Origin: Tetradesmus obliquus
Lineage: Eukaryota > Chlorophyta > Chlorophyceae > Sphaeropleales > Scenedesmaceae
Direction: 5' to 3'
NCBI GenBank assembly: GCA_030272155.1
Contig: CP126191.1
Location: 7,834,501-7,898,500 of the forward strand
Length of the DNA: 64,000 nt
Both the position numbers and the translations under genes were made by a program. Of the stretch, positions 57,308 to 64,000 are shown one piece after another (position 1 is the first letter of the stretch; every line of letters begins with the position of its first letter). A model generated the notes under the pieces. It made no database searches and had not been told where the DNA came from. It saw only the letters and a list, made by a program, of their open reading frames with translations.

Positions 57308-58044
57308 GCCTGCTCAGCAGCGATGCGCTGCGCGCTGGCTAGTGAGCAGAAGGATACAGCGCCAGGATGCTCTGCTGCCCTTGCAGGAAACAAGCAAGTT
57401 GCATAGCAAGCCAGTTTGAGAGGTCATGAAGCATTGGCGAAGGCAGCGAGCGGTGTTTGGGACTGGTTCACAGGTGGTGGTTGCACAGCATGCAGCAGGA
57501 GCAGCACCTAGGTATGGCCAACGTGCCTTACCGACGCAGCAGGCGCACTGCTCCGAGCGATGAACGTCACAGATGGACCAGCTGCTACGACTTCACCTGC
57601 CACCGAGCGATCAAGCCTCGCAGGAAGCTGCAGGAGCTCAAAAGCACTGGTGCCGAGATTTTGCTTTGAGTTGGCAAGCAGCGCAGACGGCAATCTCGTT
57701 GAAACAGCGACAAATACAAGCAATGTGTCGCTGACAATGAACGGCTCCTGCGCCGTGTCGGGCACCCATCAAGAACGCGGGCCAGAGTTTGCTTGTCAGT
57801 GTCATTGTCACGCGCAGTTGAATGGGCTGCTGTCCTAGTACTGTTAATTGTTTTTAGCACTCAGTATGTTTATTCGTCGTGTCCTGGAGGGAATCTGAAT
57901 CACCGACACTTTCTCCACCAGCAGCAGCACTGAAGTGCAGCAGTACTTCCGTTCCCAGTACGCTGCCAACTGATCTGATCGGCGCACATCGCCTTTGTCT
58001 TATTGCAAATTTGATTATTTGAGGGTGATCAAGTGCCAGGGCAC
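57308..58044. promoter_or_regulatory. divergent promoter between the E2 and NUP85
   Basis: 737 bp between opposite start codons. It must hold both promoters and 5' UTRs. A 51-codon plus-strand frame at 57511-57666 (MANVPYRRSRRTAPSDERHR) and a 92-codon frame at 57560-57838 overlap in different frames and have no homology. No promoter motif is identified. Confidence 0.45.
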
Positions 58045-61000
58045 ATGGACCTGGCGGTGGTGCAGCAAAGGAACATCATTGACAGTGATGGCACAGAAAT
58101 AATCGGCAGTTTGCCTGCTGCGCCAGGATCACGGCTGCAGTTTTCGTGGGGCACTGGCACGCAGCTCAGGCTGTGTGAGGTCCACAGCCAAGCCACAGGT
58201 GCTGGGGGAGAAGATCCATACGCAGGCTTTGTAGAATGGTGAGAGCGATTGCGGCGACGCAGCAGCAACTTTTGTCATTTCTGTTGCGGCACCTCACACC
58301 AAGGAGTCAGCTCACAGCTGCAGTGGCAGTATCTGCATTGCATGTGCCTGACCGTTGCTTTCGCAGCCACTTGTGGAGCATCTAGCAGTAGCCTAGAGGT
58401 TCCCTTGGAAAGTCAAGTGTCATTAGCAGTGCGACAGTACATGAGCATGTACCGCACACCACCTGCCGCAGGATCCCACCCGTGGGCGAGCAGCGCAGGA
58501 CAGCATACGACATCATGCCTCTGTACAAGAACCTGCGCAAGAAGCTGCACATGCTGGGTGAGCCGCAGCAGGGCAGCACACAGCATTGCAAGCAGGTGCA
58601 CTTGTGATTCTACGCAAACAACTGGCATCAGGCCTCCGCGCAGGAGCCTTCGTGTGCTATGCCACCAGATGCATGTGGCGCAAATGTTGCTGTCATGCAG
58701 CATCGATCTCCTCCAGGTCCTGCGACTGTGCGCTGGTGATTCTCAGTGCTCCATGTGCTGAATGTATCCTCTCTTGTTGATGGTTGTTGCGCCTCTGGCT
58801 GTGTCACCGGCTGGGTGTGCTGCAGGCTCAGGCAGGCAGCAGGAGGCGCGTGAGGCGCTGCAGGAGTACAGCGCAAGCGTGCTGAACGTGCTGACGTCAT
58901 GCGCCAGGTGCGCAGGCGAGGGGGTGACCAACAACAGCTGCTCAGCCCCTGCTCAGCACGGGCTCCCTCTTTTCACCAAGCAAGCAGCCAAAGATGTTGC
59001 TAGGAGCTGCCTCAGATCCGTCCAGTGATTGACTGGCATGATGCTGCTGCTGCTGCTTGCAGTGACCCGGCTGCGGGTCCCCCGAGGTCTGAGGACCTGC
59101 TGCAGGTGGCGTACGAGGCGGGGCTGTGGCAGCTGCTGGAGCTCTTCTTCCTCAGCAGCGACACACCAGAGGGCTTCTTTGCTGAGGTGGGCTGCTGAGC
59201 AGTTCTCCTACTTTGCAATGGACAGTTTTAGCAGCAGCAGGCTATTGCTGCCACCTCGCCTGCTTGCTACCATCCTCTTCATCAGATACTTCTGGTCTGG
59301 GCCGCTTTCTGATCAGCTCGTGCCTCCGCATTCTCCGCCTGCTGCTGCGTGCTGCAGGCCTTTGCAGCGTGGCTGTGCCAGCACGGCGGGCTGCTGTGCA
59401 TGCCCTCAGGCTTCCACCTGCTGGCTGCTGAGGCGCGGCGGCTGCAGCAGCTGCAGCGCGTGGATGATGACCCAGGCTACTGGCCGGCGCTGCAGCGGCT
59501 GGTGCTGACTGGGCAGATTGAGGTGGCGCTGACGCTGCTGACTGCGCACCCTGCGTATGCCGAGCTGACAAACCCAGACATGGCGGCCAAGGTGGGCAGC
59601 ACTGCTGGTGTGCCTTTGCTGCACTGATGCCAGATGCTGTTCGCGTTCTAATCTGTACTCTGCTCAGGCAGCAGCAGCTGCGCAGGCTGATGGCAGGATT
59701 TGACTGGCTGTTGACACTTCACTGCATGCTGCTGTGCAATGCTGCTGCAGGTTGAGGTGCTGGAGCAAGTGTTCCGGCTGCTGCGGGTGGTGCCTCGCTT
59801 CACCAGGCAGGCCGGCAGCAGCAGCAGCATGCTGGGCGCTGGCGGCACCCTCACTGATGACATCGTGGTGTTCTCTGCGGAGCGCGCCAAATGGACGCAG
59901 CAGTGAGCGGCGCGCACGCTGCAACATGGCCTTTCATGGTGCCTGCTTGGAGCAGCAGTTGCATGGTGTGGGTGCAGCTGCTTGATTGTTGTTTGTCACC
60001 TGGCACAGCACATTTTGCACTTGCCTCCCCCAATGACGATGATGATCTGATACCGGTGCGGTGCCCTACTTCACTCTTGACGGTCTGCTGTTGCTGTTGC
60101 TGCTGCTGCTGCTGGTCAGGGTTGACGAGCTGTACGCGAGGCGCGCTCAGCTGCTGGCGGACATGAAGAAATTGGACCCTGCAGCAGCAAAGGGTGAGCA
60201 GCGCTGTTGCCTCGCATGTTGTGTTGGTTCCTGTCGCTTCACCCACCAGGCGGGGCGCACTCAGCTGGCTGCTCAATCAGATGCTGGCACCCTAGTGCTG
60301 GCTCACCAAATCACATGTACCAGCATTGCTTGCAGGTGAACGGTTGTGCATTTATCATGTGCCTAAAACTGTCATATTACATGTACATGCCACCTGCTGT
60401 GTTCATCCGCAGGCCTAGCTGGCATCCTATGCCTGCTGTGTGCCAGCTCCTCCAACGAGCACATCATGCGGGACTCTTTCAACCACGCGAAGTCCATCGC
60501 ACACAACTGGGTGGAGCTGCTGGCTGGCGTGCTGCTGTGGAAGTACCCCACGCTGCAGCCGCAGCTGCACCTGAAGCACCTGGTCAACAAGGTCAAAACC
60601 GCGCTGGGCGGCGCCAGCAGGCACAGCGATGAGGAGTTCCTCGACTTCTTTGAGCAGGTGGGTGCGGCCAGGTGTCGGATTGAGCACAGCATCGGCTAAC
60701 AGCTATCAGCTCGCATTCATGTGCTCCTGCCAGGCTGCGAAGGGAAGCACAGCGCAACGATGGCGCTGATTCCCACTACAGCAGCTATTGCCGGAGCTAT
60801 CCGGCGCTTCATCACCACAGCTGCTCTGCTCTGCGCCCCTGCCGCTGCTGGCCTGCAGCTGCTGCTGGCAGCCTGCGACCAGGAGGTCCAAACCATCATC
60901 ACGCTGGCCACGCAGCAGCCCTACTGCGGGCTGCAGTTCATCGCACACATCTACGACGTGATCCGCGCCAGCCCTGGCGCCGAGCGCGTCATCTCGCGCC

Positions 61001-62697
61001 CGCTGCCCGGCTTTGGCGGCGACCAGGCTGAGATGTTCACGCTGCATTATGTGGAGACGCTGACGGGGCATGCCACCACGTGGCAGCTGGCTGCGGAGTA
61101 CCTGGCGTGGTGCCCCGTGCATGGCAGCGCAGTGCTGGAGGCGCTGCTGGACAGGAGCCCGGTGCGTGTGTTGCTGAATAGTTTGTTGCATGAAGATATC
61201 TTGTTGTGCGTGAGCTGAGATGTATGCCCTCGGCCTCAGCCTCGGCTTTCGGCCTCGGCCTCAAGGTGCCTGAGGCTGCCTGTCAGGCGCCTGAGTGTGT
61301 GTAGAGGCGTTGGGCGGCTTCACTTAGGTGCTTGTTGCAGGAAGGTGGTTGCGCAATGCGGATGCACCATCCTGCAACAAGCACCCAAGTTAAGCATCAG
61401 ATCCTGTTTTTAGTCAGCCGACGTGCTCACGTGCCCATGGGCGCTTGTAGTGCTTTTCAAAATAGGCTTGTGTGCAGCAGCTGAATCGCCATGCTTCCAG
61501 CACCTCTCCTGCGCTGACTTTGCTGCTGTTGCACACATCCCTGCAGTTCCCCTTGCAGGACGAGGTGACCGCCCTGAAGGCGTTTGCCCTTGCGCAGCGG
61601 CACGGCCTGACAGGAGCGGCAGCAGGCCTCGCGCGCCGCCTCGGCATGGCAGCAGCAGCAGGCGGCCGCAGCGCAGCAGCACTACAGTGGTTCATGCGCG
61701 CGCATGATCCTGCTCGGTGCGCGGAGCTGGTGGCTCCGCTACTGGCTAAGGTGCAGCAGCAGCTGCTGGACCAGGTGGGTGCGGAGATAGACGCAGCATG
61801 CACTCATGCCTAATGCTGTTGGTCAAACTTTGATGCTCAGGAAACTGAGATGCATCAGCATGCATGCTGGTCCATCTGCAATCACATATGTTTTGAGGTG
61901 CAACTTACGCAGAGTAGTCGTGTTGCCTGTGCCTGACGCTTTTGCAGCCATGCTCCTGGCAAGCTGTGCTGGAAGCCAGCCTGTTCAATCCGTGGTTACA
62001 CGCACCCGCTGAGTACACCGCATGCTGCTGTTTCCTGCAGGCTGGCAGCTACCAGGCAGCGCCGCTGGACCTGCCTGAGCTGTCTGCCCTGGAGCCGCTG
62101 CTGGCACACCTGCCAGCGCAGAGCAGCAGCAAGATCGGCTTCGTGCAGCAGCAGCACCAGCAGCAGCTGCTGCAGGCGCGGCCATATCAGGAGCTGCACT
62201 GCCTGCGGGCGCTGCTGCGCTTGCAGGAGGCGCTGCAGGGGGTGCAGCGCTGCCAGCAGCCTGTTGTCGCTGCTGGTGCTCCGGTCAGCGCACAGCAGCA
62301 GGCGGCGCTGTCTGCAGCATACCGGGATGTGCGGGGTCCTGTGGTTGAGCTGCTGCTTGAGGGGCTGGCTCCTGCAGCCATGCAGCTGCCCCTACTGCTG
62401 TACCTCGTGCCTGTATTTGACAGTGCACACATGCCTTTCAGCAGGGGTGAGGTGCAAGGGCTGCTGCAGGTGCTGGGTGGTGCTTCTGCTGGGGCGCTGC
62501 CGGCAGCTGCTGCTGCGGTGCTGGCAGGGCGACACAGCACACTTGCAGGACTGGCGTTGCCTGCTGTAGCTGGCAGCGGCAGCGCAGGCAGTAACGGCAA
62601 GCTGCATGCGCGGCATGTGGACGATGTGCGGCTGGTGCTGTGTCGTAGCCTGGTGAAGGCCCATGTGCAGCAGGCTGCAGCTCTGGTGGATGCCTGA
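58045..62697 (+). CDS. NUP85: nucleoporin NUP85 (Y-complex)
   Basis: Alpha-solenoid component of the Y-shaped NUP107-160 scaffold of the nuclear pore, where it binds SEC13 and SEH1. Eleven exons (58045-58238, 58472-58557, 58826-58907, 59063-59186, 59358-59591, 59751-59902, 60120-60193, 60413-60657, 60859-61161, 61547-61774, 62041-62697) join to 792 aa. The ATG at 58045 is the first in frame. Recognisable segments are DIMPLYKNLRKKLHML; LLQVAYEAGLWQLLELFFL; PGYWPALQRLVLTGQIEVAL; AHNWVELLAGVLLWKYPTLQ; and LHYVETLTGHATTWQLAAEY followed by LAWCPVHG, the classic NUP85 W-x-L-A-x-Y-L-x-x-C-P-x-x-G signature. The acceptor at 60859 was preferred because the exon then starts cleanly in phase 0; an open frame extends further left. 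The C-terminal half is helical and Ala/Leu-rich. Confidence 0.9.
61327..61385. repeat. intronic hairpin (21-bp arms)
   Basis: GGTGCTTGTTGCAGGAAGGTG at 61327-61347 pairs with its near-perfect complement at 61365-61385 (20 of 21 positions), leaving a 17-nt loop. It lies in the NUP85 intron 61162-61546, next to a CGGCCT-rich stretch at 61225-61265. Confidence 0.8.
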
Positions 62698-63222
62698 GGA
62701 AGGCAGAGCCTCTGAGGCGGTACCCGGATGTTCAGCTCAGTGAACAGATTTGGCCTGGTGTGTCAAGGTTGACACAGTTTGATGTGCAGGAGTGTAACTG
62801 TGTCACTTTGTACCACGAAGACGTGTTGACCGAGAACTGGGATCAACCTCCCCAACCGTAAGAGAACAGAGGGTACAGTTGTTACAGGCTGCATGCCAGG
62901 GTTTGGGACTGAGCACAACGATGCGTGGAAAGGAAGCATCTCACGTCGACAACGATGTAGATCTTAAGTAGCGCTGTAGGACAAGTGTCGCGAGCGTACT
63001 CGTCAGCGACTTCGTGTTGCCCTATGCTGCAGCTGTCTTGTCGTTGCTGCTGAGCACAACGTAGGCACAATATGCTTCTTGAACCGATCTAAATCCTTGA
63101 CATGACGCACGCGAGGTGCCTGGACGCTGGGTGTTGAGCTCCCCGTCTACTGCTGTTGTCAGCAGTGCAGCAACACCCACACCTGACCCAACTGCCAGCC
63201 AGCAAGCAGCACAGCAGCCAGG
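62698..63222. other. NUP85 3'UTR and upstream region of the CLEC16A homologue
   Basis: No further gene. A TGTAA polyadenylation-type motif occurs at 62793-62797, about 96 bases after the NUP85 stop. The rest should contain the promoter of the next gene. Confidence 0.5.
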
Positions 63223-64000
63223 ATGCTGAACACACGCTCTTTGTGGAATGCGCTGTTCAAGCCAGCATCGTCTAAGTTCACCCTGGAGGAGCTGCGGGAG
63301 CTGTATGGCGTGTTGGTCAAGAACCCTGTCGTCACAGAGGCAAACCGAGCAGTGGTGGTGGAGACCATCCGGCGCGTTGCAGAGTACATGATTTGGGGCG
63401 ACCAGAATGAGCCGCGCATCTTTGACTTCTTCCTGGAGAACAACATTATGACGTACCTGCACAAGGTGCTGCTGCAGCCCGCCAACCGCAGCGGCGAGGT
63501 GGCCAAGCAGGTGCTGCAGACGCTCAGCATCATCATTCAAAATGTGCACAGCGAGACCGCTGTGTTCTTCCTGTTCAGCAACAACCACCTCAACGACATC
63601 GTCGACCTGGACTTTGATTTTGATGACGAGGAGGTGCTGGGCTACTACATCTCCTTCCTCAAAACCATCAGCCTCAAGCTCAACCCCGGCACGGTGCAAT
63701 TCTTCATCAACACACACCGCGGGGATGCGCCAGGCACCAGCCAGACTTCCTTCCCGCTGTACTCGCGTGCAATCCGGCTGGCGCACAACAGGGAGGGCAT
63801 GGTGCGCGCAGCGGTGCGCACGCTGACGCTGCACGTGTACAGCGTGGCTGACCCCGACATCGTGTCGCTGGTCACGGCGCCTCCTGCAAGCCAGCACTTT
63901 GGCGAGGTGGCGCTGTACTTGGCGGAGCAGGTCGCGGTGAGCGCTGGATGGCTGGTTACACTGGCAGGCAGCAGCAGCAGCAACAGCAGCTGGCAAGGTC
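63223..64000 (+). CDS. CLEC16A/GFS9-type FPL-domain protein (5' part only)
   Basis: Homologue of animal CLEC16A/EMA and of Arabidopsis GFS9/TT9, a membrane-associated endosomal or Golgi trafficking and autophagy factor. The first exon, 63223-63936 (238 codons), ends in phase 0 at a GTGAGC donor; the gene continues beyond the window. The protein starts MLNTRSLWNALFKPASSKFT. It matches the family almost segment for segment: ELRELYGVLVKN, VVETIRRVAEYMIWGDQNEP, FDFFLENNIM, VLQTLSIIIQNVHSET, LFSNNHLNDIVDLDFDFDDE, GYYISFLKTISLKLNPGTVQ, FPLYSRAIRLAHNREGMVRA and AVRTLTLHVYSV. The FPL domain covers roughly residues 45-195. An in-frame insert (HRGDAPGTSQTS) extends one loop compared with animal proteins. 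The ATG is well placed against the conserved N-terminus. Confidence 0.93.
   Translation, partial: MLNTRSLWNALFKPASSKFTLEELRELYGVLVKNPVVTEANRAVVVETIRRVAEYMIWGDQNEPRIFDFFLENNIMTYLHKVLLQPANRSGEVAKQVLQTLSIIIQNVHSETAVFFLFSNNHLNDIVDLDFDFDDEEVLGYYISFLKTISLKLNPGTVQFFINTHRGDAPGTSQTSFPLYSRAIRLAHNREGMVRAAVRTLTLHVYSVADPDIVSLVTAPPASQHFGEVALYLAEQVAVSAGWLVTLAGSSSSNSSWQG

Noticed and set aside
60721..60858. Extension of NUP85 exon 9 to the left
   Set aside because: The frame is open, but no upstream AG gives a canonical phase-0 join, whereas the CTGCAG acceptor before 60859 does and starts the conserved helical segment.
63022..63996. 324-codon minus-strand frame
   Set aside because: Antisense shadow of the highly conserved CLEC16A-type first exon, whose plus-strand translation is unambiguous.

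Overview
This is nuclear DNA of a green alga. Every multi-exon gene has GT-AG introns, mostly 150-350 bp long. Exons and introns are full of CAG/CTG triplet runs that encode Gln, Ala, Ser or Leu. Several proteins begin with plant-type transit or signal peptides, and ORC1 has the plant-type BAH domain with an inserted PHD finger. The style suggests a chlorophyte, probably a chlorophycean of the Scenedesmus/Tetradesmus kind; the exact lineage is inference. No rRNA, tRNA or CRISPR array was recognised. Gene models were assembled by eye from homology plus splice phase. Every complete model sums to an integral reading frame, but the first exons of ORC1, the MTH1-like Nudix gene and the phosphatase remain uncertain.

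Layout. 0.3-6.1 kb: ORC1 (+). 9.1-11.8 kb and 19.2-22.3 kb: two minus-strand paralogues of a bZIP-like leucine-zipper family, which share one 157-bp block of perfect identity. 12.5-14.1 kb: an unrecognised small coiled-coil protein (+). 14-19 kb: mostly non-genic, with a foldback-like cluster of inverted repeats at 15.06-15.68 kb and a weak possible gene near 17 kb. 24.3-35.2 kb: two minus-strand genes for secreted repeat proteins, flanking a dead LINE-type retrotransposon. The LINE is itself split by a 3.0-kb DNA transposon with CACTA-like features and by an AT-rich insert.

From 36 kb the window is compact and gene-rich: a Tubby-like protein (-), a plastid-targeted ABM-domain (LFO1/IsdG-like) protein (-), an MTH1-type Nudix hydrolase (+), a family-3 tyrosine phosphatase with a likely transit peptide (+), a large BIRC6-class ubiquitin-conjugating enzyme (-), nucleoporin NUP85 (+) and the first exon of a CLEC16A/GFS9 homologue (+), which runs off the right edge.

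The housekeeping genes do not form one pathway. They cover DNA replication licensing, nucleotide sanitation, nuclear transport, ubiquitination and endomembrane trafficking. Divergent pairs probably share promoters: bZIP-A with the coiled-coil gene, the ABM gene with Nudix, and the E2 with NUP85. Convergent pairs (ORC1 with bZIP-A, the phosphatase with the E2) share their downstream regions. The most unusual content is the paralogue pair with the frozen 157-bp block, the secreted protein built from one duplicated exon, and the nested transposon with possible captured exons.
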